Assembly (NCBI GenBank): GCA_003552425.1
Contig: PUMC01000023.1
Location: 1-15,389, forward strand
DNA from: Candidatus Acetothermia bacterium
GTDB lineage: Bacteria > Bipolaricaulota > Bipolaricaulia > Bipolaricaulales > Bipolaricaulaceae
Length of the DNA: 15,389 nucleotides
Direction of reading: 5' to 3'
The position numbers and the translations under genes are program-made. The stretch's first letter is position 1; each line of letters begins with the position of its first letter. Positions 1-7,717 of this stretch are shown piece after piece. Under the pieces are notes generated by a model. That model had not been told where the DNA came from. It ran no database searches and worked only from the letters and a program-made list of their open reading frames with translations.

Positions 1-128
1 AGGGACGACCTTCCCCGCTCCACTTGGGAGAGGAAGCTCGTCGACAGGCCGCACCTCGAGGACAGCTCCTCAAGGGTCCACCCGCGGCGCTGCCGCGCCT
101 CGCGAATCCGCCGTCCACTATGTTCCAT
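1..128 (-). CDS. XRE-family helix-turn-helix regulator, N-terminal part (cut by window edge)
   Basis: Reading the minus strand from the ATG at 126-128 gives 42 codons that run off the left edge. The peptide begins MEHSGRRIREARQRRGWTLE and continues with a pattern typical of XRE/HTH_3 DNA-binding domains: a helix with RxxR and a WTLEEL start, then GLSTSFLSQVERGRSSL as the recognition helix and its following turn. An in-frame TGA lies about 30 bases upstream and I see no other start, so this ATG is chosen. No strong Shine-Dalgarno precedes it. It follows the peptide-transporter operon on the same strand. Many XRE proteins of this type carry a C-terminal cupin domain that senses a small ligand, but that part is outside the window. 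A 27-bp element just upstream recurs at the operon promoter, so this is the best candidate regulator of the operon. The HTH identification is firm; the target assignment is inference. Confidence 0.8.
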   Translation of the reverse strand, partial: MEHSGRRIREARQRRGWTLEELSSRCGLSTSFLSQVERGRSS

Positions 129-132
129 GTTT

Positions 133-159
133 GAAGCTATCTCGTACGAATTTCACAAG
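133..159 (-). promoter_or_regulatory. Putative operator, copy A, upstream of the XRE regulator gene
   Basis: On the minus strand this reads CTTGTGAAA, four unlike bases, TACGA, one base, ATAG, two bases, TC. It matches 8842-8868 at 20 of 27 positions without gaps and in the same orientation relative to the downstream gene. It ends 4 bp before the regulator ATG. The centre contains the palindrome TCGTACGA. The simplest reading is a binding site for the XRE protein encoded next to it, giving autoregulation. Part of the match (ATAG) could instead be a shared -10 element. Confidence 0.45.
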
Positions 160-218
160 ATCTGACCTCCCGCTTGGAGCGTTACGTCCAACCTGAGCTT
201 ACACGCTATCCACCTGTT

Positions 219-1208
219 TCACCCATAACCCGCCCCACGCTCTCCCTGCAGCGCGCCCACCGCAATACAGCGCACGCCGTGTCCGTCGTCCCGCTCCACC
301 ATGTCCGGACGCCGTTCGGTGCACGCCGGCCTTACATGGGGGCAACGGGCGCTGAACCTGCATCCGGGGGGTAGGTTCACCGGGCTGGGCACCTCCCCTC
401 GCGGTACCACCTTGACCGGTCGCAACGCCTCCTCTTCCTCGGAGACCACCGGAATCGCTGACAGCAGCATCTGGGTGTAGGGGTGCGTGGGATGCCTGAA
501 GAACGCCTCCGCGGACGCCACTTCACAGATCTCGCCCATGTACATGATGGCGATGCGCGTGGCTACATTGCGCATCAGCACAAGGTCGTGGCTGATGAAC
601 ACGTAGGTGAGGTTCATCTCCTGCTGGAACCGGAGCAGCATGGCCACGATCTTCGCCTGAATCGAGACATCGAGCGCCGACGTCGGCTCGTCGAGAACGA
701 CGAGACGGGGATTCGTGGCCAAGGCCCGGGCGATCGCCACACGCGCCTTCTCCCCTCCGGACAGGGTCGATGCCGCCTTGTACATGTACTCGGGCGTCAA
801 CTCCACCATCTGCAAGAGCTCCGCCACCGCCTCGCCCCGGGAACGACGGCTTCCGATCCCGTGGACCTCGAGCGGAAGCTCCAGGATGCGGCGCACGGTA
901 CGCCGCGGGTTCAGGGAGGCCCCGGGATCCTGGAACACCACCTGGATATCACGCTTCAGCGATTTCGGCCTTCTGGAAAGCGGAACGGCGATGTTGACGT
1001 CGTCGAACACGAGCTCGCCGCCCGATGGGGGGTAGATGCCAAGCACGGTGTACGCCACGGTGCTCTTTCCGGATCCGGACTCGCCGATGATGCCAAACGT
1101 CTCCCCCGCACCTACCTCGAAGCTCACCCCATCCACCGCGCGCACCAACCCTTTGGGAGTGGAGAAATGTCGGTCGAGCTCCCTGGCCCACAGGAGCAGA
1201 CTAGCCAT
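219..1208 (-). CDS. dppF: Oligo/dipeptide ABC transporter ATP-binding protein, DppF/OppF type
   Basis: This 329-residue cytoplasmic ATPase powers the peptide importer encoded upstream. It has Walker A GESGSGKST at about residues 42-50, the Q-loop VFQDP near 93, the signature LSGGEKARVAIARAL from about 149, Walker B VVLDEPTSALD with the catalytic Glu at about 174, and the H-loop ISHD near 207. The C-terminal oligo/dipeptide-transporter domain carries four Cys at about 283, 289, 296 and 314, the pattern that in the DppD/OppD group can hold a [4Fe-4S] cluster. The usual LSGGQRQR signature is LSGGEKAR here. The ATG overlaps the end of the preceding ATPase gene by 8 bp, indicating translational coupling. 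It is the last transporter gene of the operon. Subunit type is confident; the transported peptide or related solute is unknown. Confidence 0.93.
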   Translation of the reverse strand: MASLLLWARELDRHFSTPKGLVRAVDGVSFEVGAGETFGIIGESGSGKSTVAYTVLGIYPPSGGELVFDDVNIAVPLSRRPKSLKRDIQVVFQDPGASLNPRRTVRRILELPLEVHGIGSRRSRGEAVAELLQMVELTPEYMYKAASTLSGGEKARVAIARALATNPRLVVLDEPTSALDVSIQAKIVAMLLRFQQEMNLTYVFISHDLVLMRNVATRIAIMYMGEICEVASAEAFFRHPTHPYTQMLLSAIPVVSEEEEALRPVKVVPRGEVPSPVNLPPGCRFSARCPHVRPACTERRPDMVERDDGHGVRCIAVGALQGERGAGYG

Positions 1209-2187
1209 CGGACTGCTCCGCGTACCTCGTGCACGCTACCCGGTGCGTGGGGTCGACCTCCACCAACGGAGGGCGCTCGCGGCGACACCGGTCCACCGCG
1301 TCCGTACAACGCGGGTGGAAACGGCATCCCTCGGGAGGATTCAAGTAGTTGGGAATGCGGCCGGGGATCCCTTCAGTGTCCTCCCAGCCCGTCAGCTTGG
1401 GCACCGCCCGCAGAAGGCCGGCGGTGTACGGGTGCAGCGGACGGGCAAACAGCTCCGCGGTCAGCGCATCCTCGACGATCGTTCCCGCGTACATCACGCA
1501 CACACGGCGCACCATCTCCCGCGCCACACCCAGGTTGTGCGTGATCATCAGCACCGAAGTCTCCTGCTCCTCCACCAGACGCTTGAGGAGCCGCAGAATC
1601 TGATCCTGGATCGTCACATCAAGCGCCGTCGTTGGCTCGTCGGCGATCAGGAGCGAAGGCCGGGCTGCGAGCGCCATCGCGATGCACACACGCTGGCGCA
1701 TGCCGCCCGAGAGCTGGAACGGATAGGACGACATCAGACGTTCCGGGTCAGGCAGCTGCACATCCTGAAGCGCAGACAGCGCTGCGCTGCGAAGCGCGCC
1801 CTTGGGCAGGGGGCGCGAGGAGCCGTAACGAATCGCCGCCAGCAGCTGGTCGCCGACGGAGAACACCGGATTCAGGGCAGCACTCGGATCCTGGAAGATG
1901 ACCTGGATCTCCCTGCGTAGCTGTTTCCACACGGCAGACGGAGCGCTCACGATGTCCACCGGAGCATCGAACCGCCGAGAACGGATGAGGAGCTTCCCCG
2001 AGGACGGTTGAACCAGGCGAACCACACACCGACCCAACGTCGTCTTACCGCATCCCGATTCCCCGACCAACCCCACCTGTTCGCCCTCTTCGACCCACAT
2101 GCTGACCCCATCGAGCACGCGCAGCACGCCGTCGAAGGTCCGAAACTGGGTTACGAGGTTCTCCACCTGCAATGCCGTTCCGCTCAT
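1201..2187 (-). CDS. dppD: Oligo/dipeptide ABC transporter ATP-binding protein, DppD/OppD type
   Basis: The second ATPase of the importer has 328 residues when started at the ATG at 2185-2187. That start overlaps the permease stop as ATGA, whereas the longer reading to 2289 has an N-terminus without family resemblance. Walker [10 protein letters not shown] lies at about 42-50, the Q-loop Gln at 99, signature LSGGMRQR at 159-166, Walker [13 protein letters not shown] with Glu184, and H-loop His217. The [11 protein letters not shown] and [14 protein letters not shown] stretches are diagnostic of the OppD/DppD rather than OppF branch. Cys288, Cys294, Cys301 and Cys319 form the C-terminal four-Cys motif, consistent with a [4Fe-4S] site known in this family. 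It should form the nucleotide-binding heterodimer with the protein encoded at 219-1208. Confidence 0.93.
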   Translation of the reverse strand: MSGTALQVENLVTQFRTFDGVLRVLDGVSMWVEEGEQVGLVGESGCGKTTLGRCVVRLVQPSSGKLLIRSRRFDAPVDIVSAPSAVWKQLRREIQVIFQDPSAALNPVFSVGDQLLAAIRYGSSRPLPKGALRSAALSALQDVQLPDPERLMSSYPFQLSGGMRQRVCIAMALAARPSLLIADEPTTALDVTIQDQILRLLKRLVEEQETSVLMITHNLGVAREMVRRVCVMYAGTIVEDALTAELFARPLHPYTAGLLRAVPKLTGWEDTEGIPGRIPNYLNPPEGCRFHPRCTDAVDRCRRERPPLVEVDPTHRVACTRYAEQSDG

Positions 2188-3062
2188 AGCTCCTCGATGG
2201 CGAACATATCGCGGAGGCCATCGCCCAGAAGGTTGAACCCCAGCACCGTGATCACGATGGCCAGCGCCGGGAACACGGCGATCCACCACAGCTCAGGAAG
2301 GTAGGTCGCACCATCGGCCACCATCGTCCCCAGGTCGGGCGTCGGCGCCTGGGCACCCAGGCCCACGAAACTGAGCGACGAACCGATGAGGATCACGATC
2401 CCCATGTCCAGCGTCGCCTTGGTGAGCACCGTGGACGCGCAGTTGGGAAGGAGTTCGCGGAACAGGATGTGGGATCTTCGCGCTCCGATCACCTCGGCCG
2501 CAGCCACGTAGGTCTCCTGCCTGAGGGAACTCGCCTGTCCGTACACCAGCCGGCAGTACCAAGGCCACCACATCGCCGTCACGGCCATCATGGCGTTGAA
2601 CAGGCTGGGCGTGAGTACCGAACAGATGGCCAGCGCAAGGATCAGCGGCGGCAGGGCAAGGAACACATCGGTAATGCGCATGATGACCGTATCGACCCAT
2701 GTGCCCCGCATGTAGCCGGCCAACAGCCCGAGGAGCGTTCCCACCGGAACGGCGATCGACAGCACCACCAACCCCATGATGAGCGAGTAGCGGAACCCGA
2801 AGATGATCCGCGTCAAGACATCCCGGCCCACGGTGTCCGTACCCAGCAGGTTCCTCCAACTCGGCGTCTGGCTTGCATTCCGGAAGTCCACGAACGCACC
2901 TGCATGCGCGGGGTACGGGGCGATATACGGCGCGAACAGCGCCAACACGACCACCGCAAGGACAACCACCATCCCCACCACCGACATACGGTTGCGGGAA
3001 AAGCTATACCAGGCACGGCGCACTTTGGTGGACACCCCCGTCAACCCGCCCAGCGCACTCAC
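2184..3062 (-). CDS. dppC: Oligo/dipeptide ABC transporter permease, DppC/OppC type
   Basis: An integral membrane subunit of 292 residues. The N-terminal OppC_N region has a basic segment followed by the first membrane helix at about residues 27-48. The periplasmic loop contains GTDTVGRDVLTRIIFG (about 74-89), the hallmark of this permease group. Several further hydrophobic helices follow, and the EAA-like cytoplasmic loop that docks onto the ATPases is around YVAAAEVIGARRSHILFREL (185-204). The start codon is GTG at 3060-3062, overlapping the stop of the upstream permease as GTGA; at the other end ATGA overlaps the ATPase gene. This tight coupling supports stoichiometric synthesis. The family is certain; ligand specificity is set by the separate binding protein encoded at 4894-6510. 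Confidence 0.94.
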   Translation of the reverse strand: MSALGGLTGVSTKVRRAWYSFSRNRMSVVGMVVVLAVVVLALFAPYIAPYPAHAGAFVDFRNASQTPSWRNLLGTDTVGRDVLTRIIFGFRYSLIMGLVVLSIAVPVGTLLGLLAGYMRGTWVDTVIMRITDVFLALPPLILALAICSVLTPSLFNAMMAVTAMWWPWYCRLVYGQASSLRQETYVAAAEVIGARRSHILFRELLPNCASTVLTKATLDMGIVILIGSSLSFVGLGAQAPTPDLGTMVADGATYLPELWWIAVFPALAIVITVLGFNLLGDGLRDMFAIEEL

Positions 3063-4081
3063 CCCCTCTCCCCAAGACGGATCCGCGGATCCAAGACCCC
3101 CACGATGAGGTCTACGCAGAGGTTAAGGGCGATGTAGATCGCCCCCATCACCATCACCACGGCTGCAATCGCGTTGAGGTCGTTGCGCAGCATGGCGTTG
3201 ATCCCGTAACGGGAGAACCCTGGCCAGTGGAACACCAGTTCTACAAGAAAGGCGTTGCCAAACAACACCCCGATCTGCATCCCCAGCACGGAAACAGGAG
3301 GGATGAGCGACGGCTTGAGGAGGTACTTCAACGTGATCCTCCATTCGGGGATGCTGTACTGCCGCGCCGCGAAGATGTACTCCTTGCCTAAGTTCTCGCT
3401 GATCGCAACGCGTGTGATCCTGGCCAGCTGCGCCATCCCCCCCAGCGCCAGGCTGAGGGCGGGGAGCAGCATGTGCCGCAGCGTGTCGCCTGCGGCAGCG
3501 AAGTTCCCCGTCAGCAAAGCATCGAACAGCATCATCCCGCTGATCACGGGAGGACGCGTTACGCCGGGACCGATCCGCCCCCTTGTGGGAAGAACATCCA
3601 GGAGATACCCGAACGTGAGCAGGAACACCACCGCAAACACGAACGCAGGGGTGGCCACACCCAGATACGAGAAGACGCGCACGCTGTTGTCCACCCAGCT
3701 GTTCCGGTAGCGGCCGGCGATGATCCCCAAGCTCAGCCCGAAGAGGATCTGGATGATGCCCGCCAGCAGCACGAGTTCGGCCGTGGCTGGGAGGAACTCC
3801 TTGATGTCGGTGAGCACAGGCCTCCGGGTGTACAGGGATGCCCCGAAGTCCCCCCGCACATCCCCCGTCAGCCAGCGGTAGTACTGCACGTAGAGCGGCT
3901 GGTCGAGGTGGAGCTGCTCCCTGAGCTGCTGGACCGTCCAGTCGGGCGCCCGCGGACCCAGGGCCATCCTCGCCGGATCACCCGGCAGCACCCGCGCAAT
4001 CACGAAGATCAGGACGGATAGCCCGATCAGCGTGAACCCCGCGTACATCAGGCGCTTGATCAGGAACAGCCCCGTCTTCAT
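3059..4081 (-). CDS. dppB: Oligo/dipeptide ABC transporter permease, DppB/OppB type
   Basis: This 340-residue membrane protein is the partner of the permease at 2184-3062. It begins with the characteristic first helix (LIKRLMYAGFTLIGLSVLIF), then the LPGDPARMALGPRAP motif shared by DppB/OppB proteins, an extracytoplasmic segment with LHLDQPLYVQYYRWL, and the core transmembrane domain. The EAA loop that contacts the ATPase is at about KEYIFAARQYSIPEWRITLK, and the end has the conserved NLCVDLIVGVLDPRIRL. A GGGGGA Shine-Dalgarno lies 3 bp before the ATG, within the 12-bp gap after the racemase gene. Length is normal for the family. The gene order B-C-D-F is the canonical one, so the importer looks complete and functional. 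Confidence 0.94.
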   Translation of the reverse strand: MKTGLFLIKRLMYAGFTLIGLSVLIFVIARVLPGDPARMALGPRAPDWTVQQLREQLHLDQPLYVQYYRWLTGDVRGDFGASLYTRRPVLTDIKEFLPATAELVLLAGIIQILFGLSLGIIAGRYRNSWVDNSVRVFSYLGVATPAFVFAVVFLLTFGYLLDVLPTRGRIGPGVTRPPVISGMMLFDALLTGNFAAAGDTLRHMLLPALSLALGGMAQLARITRVAISENLGKEYIFAARQYSIPEWRITLKYLLKPSLIPPVSVLGMQIGVLFGNAFLVELVFHWPGFSRYGINAMLRNDLNAIAAVVMVMGAIYIALNLCVDLIVGVLDPRIRLGERG

Positions 4082-4093
4082 GCTCCCCCGATC

Positions 4094-4825
4094 CTAAGCT
4101 TCCCCCGGGAAGACCCGGCGTTTTTCGGGAGGAGTACCATAGAACCGCGGGCTCTGCCGCACCCCAAGGGCCACCAGATCCTCGCACAGCTTGAGCGCGG
4201 CACGTCCGGGAACGATCACCGGCACACCAAGGCGATCGGCCAGCGTCCCGTCGATCCCCAACGCGCTGCCGCAACCCAGCACGATCACATCCGCGCCGTC
4301 ATCCTCCACCACACACCGGGCCACCTCAAACACCCGTTCCGTCAACAACGACCGGTCCATGGACAGCCCCAGGACGGGCATCTCCACACAACGGATCGCC
4401 GCGCACTTGCCGGCCATCCCATACGCCTTGACGTTGACATCGATGTGGCTCACGGAGACCGCCGCCGAGGGACCCACAGCCACGATGCCAAACCGGTTGC
4501 CCACGAGCGACGCCACGTGCATGGCCGCCTCGCCGAGCCCCACCACCGGGACCGCCAGCCGCTCCTTGGCCGCTCGAAGCCCCGGGTCGCCGAAACAGTA
4601 GAGGACCACACCGTCGCATCCCTCGGCAACCGCCCGTTCGGCCTCCCGCACAGCGAACAACGCAGCACACGCGACATCGTAGTTGCACTCGATCGACTCA
4701 GGGCCAAAGGCCGTCTCCACCACCCGGACATCCGTGTCCGCGTCCTTGCACCCGTCGAGGTCCATCTGGATACCGCGGTTCCACACTTCGGTGGCCACAG
4801 GGACCACCACAGCGATCTTCTTCAT
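4094..4825 (-). CDS. Asp/Glu/hydantoin racemase-family protein
   Basis: The start at MKKIAVVVPVATEVWNRG (ATG 4823-4825, preceded by a GGGACGGGAG stretch) gives 243 residues, the usual family length. Two Cys in the expected symmetric positions are visible: Cys77 in YCFGDPG and Cys185 in VLGCGSALG. In the characterised hydantoin racemases the catalytic pair lies at about 76 and 181 with CFGDPG-like surroundings, so both acid/base residues are kept. These cofactor-independent enzymes invert the alpha-carbon of amino acids or 5-substituted hydantoins. Its location between the binding protein and the permease genes suggests that the imported compound is epimerised after uptake, for example a D-residue or cyclised derivative. 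Maleate isomerases share the fold, but the motifs here favour the racemase branch. Cytosolic; substrate unknown. Confidence 0.8.
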   Translation of the reverse strand: MKKIAVVVPVATEVWNRGIQMDLDGCKDADTDVRVVETAFGPESIECNYDVACAALFAVREAERAVAEGCDGVVLYCFGDPGLRAAKERLAVPVVGLGEAAMHVASLVGNRFGIVAVGPSAAVSVSHIDVNVKAYGMAGKCAAIRCVEMPVLGLSMDRSLLTERVFEVARCVVEDDGADVIVLGCGSALGIDGTLADRLGVPVIVPGRAALKLCEDLVALGVRQSPRFYGTPPEKRRVFPGEA

Positions 4826-4851
4826 GGGTCTGCTCCCGTCCCCAAGAGGGT

Positions 4852-4882
4852 GCGGCCGGGGAGGGATGCCCTCCCCGGCCGC
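4852..4882 (-). promoter_or_regulatory. GC-rich intercistronic hairpin after the binding-protein gene
   Basis: A perfect inverted repeat: a 14-bp stem GCGGCCGGGGAGGG and its complement, with a 3-base loop. It starts 11 bp after the binding-protein stop and ends 26 bp before the racemase ATG. No T-tract follows on the minus strand, so it is not a standard intrinsic terminator. Such hairpins after binding-protein genes commonly protect the upstream mRNA or allow only partial read-through, which would keep the binding protein more abundant than the membrane subunits. That role is inferred. Confidence 0.6.
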
Positions 4883-4893
4883 ATCGCGAGATG

Positions 4894-6510
4894 TCAACCG
4901 CCAACAACCTCCGCCAGCCGTTCGGGGTGCACCTGAATGAAGCGTGCCGCATACGGATACCCGAACACCATGCTGGGAAGTTCATCGAGCGGCCATGTGA
5001 TGTAGGCCTCCTGGTACGCGTGCTTGCGCACCTGCTCGAACACGTTGAGGGTGGGGAACCGCTCCGCCAACTGCAGCTGGATCTGGGCGTACTTCTCCAG
5101 CCGCTCCTGTTCGTCGACCGTCGCCAGCGCAGCCTCGATCGTGGCGTCAAGCGCGTCATCAAGAAGCCACTCGTTCTGTGTGTAGCTCCGAGACGCGCCC
5201 GAATGGAACCGGTCGAGCATGGCCACGCCCGCTTCGGGGATGGCCGGGGTGATGAACGCACACTGGATGTGTGGAGCAGCATCGATGTCCGCCGCCTCCT
5301 CCACCATCGTCATCCACGGCGTCCGGCGAATGCGGACGTTGATCCCGATGTCCGCCATGTTCGACATGAACATCAGCGCGATGCGCTCCTGGGCGGGCAC
5401 CTCCGCCGTCCACGCCACGACCACCTCGTAGTCATTGAGCTGATCGTAGTACACGGACTTTTGAAGTTCCGCCAGCGCCCGATCCACATCGCGGTAGTGC
5501 GGGTAATCAGCGATTACGATTGCACCCAGCTGGCTGGACGGAAGCACGCCCGGCACAGGGAGCGAGCCGGGGAAGAGTTCCGCCTGCGCTGTCTCGTAGT
5601 CGAACGCCCAGCCCATCGCCCTTCGGAAGTACACACAGTCGGTCGGGGCCTTGCGGTTGTGCACGCCGTAGACGAAGGGCGTGCCAGCCGGCGTGACGGC
5701 GATCTCGACACCGTCCACCCTGGCCATCGCCACGAGGTTCTCCTCAGGCTGCCACGTATCGGTGATCTCGAGTTCCCGGCGGGCCATCATCGTCCGGACC
5801 GTTGCCGTCTCCGTGATACCGATAAGGTGGAACTCGTCCGGTGCCTGAGGGTCGATCGGCAACCAGTAGTTGGGGTTCTTCTCCGTGATGAGTTCCTCTT
5901 CCAGACGGAACTCCCGCACCATGTACGGCCCGCTCCCGGCACTGTTGGTCAGCAAGAACGCTTTGCCGTAGTCTCCGAATTCTCCATAGGGCCCCGGCTC
6001 TACGACATTGTCCATCACGAGGTCGATATTCAGAATGCTCAGGCGGTAGAGCGACATCAGGAACGGACCGAACGGCTCGCTCAGCTGGAACCGCACCACG
6101 TGCGTGTCGACCACCTCAGACTCTGCTACCCTTCCCGCAAACAAGTACGCGTAGCCCTCGCCGATCGTCAGAAGCCGGTCCATCGAACCGGCTACATCCT
6201 TCGCCGTAAGCGGGGTTCCGTCGTGGAACAGCACATCGTCGCGCAGGTGGAACGTCCACGCAAGACCGTCATCGCTCACGTCCCAATGCGTGGCAAGATG
6301 GGGTTGGGGGGCGCCGTCCGCATCGGGATACACAAGGCTGTCGTACAGGTTCACCAACGCAATCGTGCTCGAAAGATCCCTTCCCACAGCTGGGTCGATG
6401 TACGTCGGCCAAGCTTCGGTCATCCGAAGCACCCGCACATCATCGGCCACACTCCACACTCCCATACCCAGAAGCACGCACAATCCCAACAGCAACACTC
6501 GTCGGTACAT
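4894..6510 (-). CDS. Peptide ABC transporter substrate-binding protein (SBP family 5)
   Basis: An extracytoplasmic solute receptor of the DppA/OppA (SBP_bac_5) family, 538 residues when started at MYRRVLLLG. That ATG has an AAGGAGG Shine-Dalgarno 4 bp upstream, so it is preferred over the ORF start at 6561. Residues 4-20 are a hydrophobic signal sequence with a likely signal-peptidase I site after SVA at about 22; there is no convincing lipobox. Family hallmarks follow: YDSLVYPDADGAPQPHLATHWD, then SDDGLAWTFHLRDDVLFHDGTPLTAKDV, and a C-terminal half with the typical NAMGWA-like segment (RRAMGWAFDYE). It delivers ligand to the permeases encoded downstream. Peptides are most likely, but this family also binds other compounds including nickel complexes and sugars, so the ligand stays open. 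Confidence 0.92.
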   Translation of the reverse strand: MYRRVLLLGLCVLLGMGVWSVADDVRVLRMTEAWPTYIDPAVGRDLSSTIALVNLYDSLVYPDADGAPQPHLATHWDVSDDGLAWTFHLRDDVLFHDGTPLTAKDVAGSMDRLLTIGEGYAYLFAGRVAESEVVDTHVVRFQLSEPFGPFLMSLYRLSILNIDLVMDNVVEPGPYGEFGDYGKAFLLTNSAGSGPYMVREFRLEEELITEKNPNYWLPIDPQAPDEFHLIGITETATVRTMMARRELEITDTWQPEENLVAMARVDGVEIAVTPAGTPFVYGVHNRKAPTDCVYFRRAMGWAFDYETAQAELFPGSLPVPGVLPSSQLGAIVIADYPHYRDVDRALAELQKSVYYDQLNDYEVVVAWTAEVPAQERIALMFMSNMADIGINVRIRRTPWMTMVEEAADIDAAPHIQCAFITPAIPEAGVAMLDRFHSGASRSYTQNEWLLDDALDATIEAALATVDEQERLEKYAQIQLQLAERFPTLNVFEQVRKHAYQEAYITWPLDELPSMVFGYPYAARFIQVHPERLAEVVGG

Positions 6511-6622
6511 CTGTCCTCCTTCAGCGGGCGGAACCTTGCTTCCGTTCACGCCCTCATCCATGCACCAAACAGCACGCCACCACGGCTTCCCGCCACGATC
6601 ACCTCCCGGTTCAGCCTACAGA

Positions 6623-7717
6623 TCACCCTTGGCTCAGCTGGCGAAGCATGTCCACAAGCATCCGCACGGCCCGTTTCATATCCTCGATGTGGATGTGCTC
6701 TCGGGTCGAATGCTCCTCACGCGCCCCCATCCCCACGACAACCGTCTCGATGCCCCGTTCGTTGTACACCGAGGCATCCGTGCCGCCGCAGATCTTGCGG
6801 ATCTGCGGGGTAAGCCCAATCGAGGAAACCGCCCGCACAGCCACACCCACCACCGGAGCATCCTCCGAGATCTGGATCGCCCGGTAGGCCAGTTCCGTGC
6901 GGACCTCGGCGACCGCACCCATCTCCGCGGCCGCGTCCTCAAACGCGCGCCGTACACGTGCGCTTTCCGCAAGGCACCGCTCGTGGTCAAGACTCCGGCA
7001 CTCCGCCGTCACGGTCACGTGCTCCGGCACCGCGTTGCGGTTCTCGCCGCCCTGGATCACGCCCACGTTGACGGTCGTACCCTCGTCGACCCATCCCTCA
7101 CGGATCGCCACGATCGCCTTGGCCGCTGCCCTGATCGCCGAGATCCCGCGCTCGGGTTCCATGCCCGCATGCGCCGCCCGCCCACGCACCTCGACGTCGA
7201 TCGTCATCCGCGACGGCCCCCCCACAACGACCACATCCAGCGCATCCATGTCGATCAGGAAGCCCTCCCGCGCCTTAAGGAGGGTGGCGTCCAAGTTCTT
7301 GGCGCCCACGAGCCCCCGTTCCTCCTCTCGGGTGACAACGATCTCCAACGGAGGATGTTGCTCAGCGCTCACGAGGGCCTCCAAGAGCTCGGCGATCCCC
7401 GCCTTGTCGTCAGCCCCGAGGACCGTGTCGCCCGAGGTGCGGATGACGCCATCCTCCACCACAGGACGGATGTCCTTCCCCGGGCGGACTGTGTCCGCGT
7501 GCACACCGAACAGCACCGGCTTCGTGCGTCGGCTCCGCTTCCCAGGAAGCCTGGCAACGAGATTCCCGTAACCGTCGAGCACGCACTCAGCGCCCAACTC
7601 CTCGACGAGCCGGTCCTTGAGCCAGGCGATGAACGCCTCTTCCTCTCCCGACTCGCTGGGGATCGCCACCATCTCAAGGAACCGCTCGACGAGACGTCGT
7701 TCGTCCATCCCGCTCAT
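6623..7717 (-). CDS. M20-family zinc peptidase, peptidase T-like
   Basis: A 364-residue cytosolic di-zinc hydrolase. Metal and catalytic motifs are present: HADT (His73, Asp75), the bridging Asp in GADDKAG (about 103), the catalytic/ligand Glu pair in TREEERG (131-132), an Asp in LIDMDALD, and a late His in EEHSTREHIH. A dimerisation domain begins near VRGRAAHAGMEPERGISA. This layout fits the peptidase T-like M20 group that cleaves N-terminal residues from short peptides. The ATG at 7717 overlaps the previous stop as ATGA, but its Shine-Dalgarno (AAAAGGA) abuts it directly; a second ATG at 7708 (MDERRLVERF) has that site 9 bp upstream and may be the real start. A 112-bp gap without an evident hairpin or gene separates it from the binding-protein gene. 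Confidence 0.88.
   Translation of the reverse strand: MSGMDERRLVERFLEMVAIPSESGEEEAFIAWLKDRLVEELGAECVLDGYGNLVARLPGKRSRRTKPVLFGVHADTVRPGKDIRPVVEDGVIRTSGDTVLGADDKAGIAELLEALVSAEQHPPLEIVVTREEERGLVGAKNLDATLLKAREGFLIDMDALDVVVVGGPSRMTIDVEVRGRAAHAGMEPERGISAIRAAAKAIVAIREGWVDEGTTVNVGVIQGGENRNAVPEHVTVTAECRSLDHERCLAESARVRRAFEDAAAEMGAVAEVRTELAYRAIQISEDAPVVGVAVRAVSSIGLTPQIRKICGGTDASVYNERGIETVVVGMGAREEHSTREHIHIEDMKRAVRMLVDMLRQLSQG

Noticed and set aside
4891..6813. A 640-codon plus-strand open frame antisense to the binding protein and the M20 gene
   Set aside because: It has low-complexity Arg/His/Pro-rich composition with no motif, and the opposite strand encodes clear family proteins with ribosome-binding sites. 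Long antisense frames are expected in GC-rich coding DNA.
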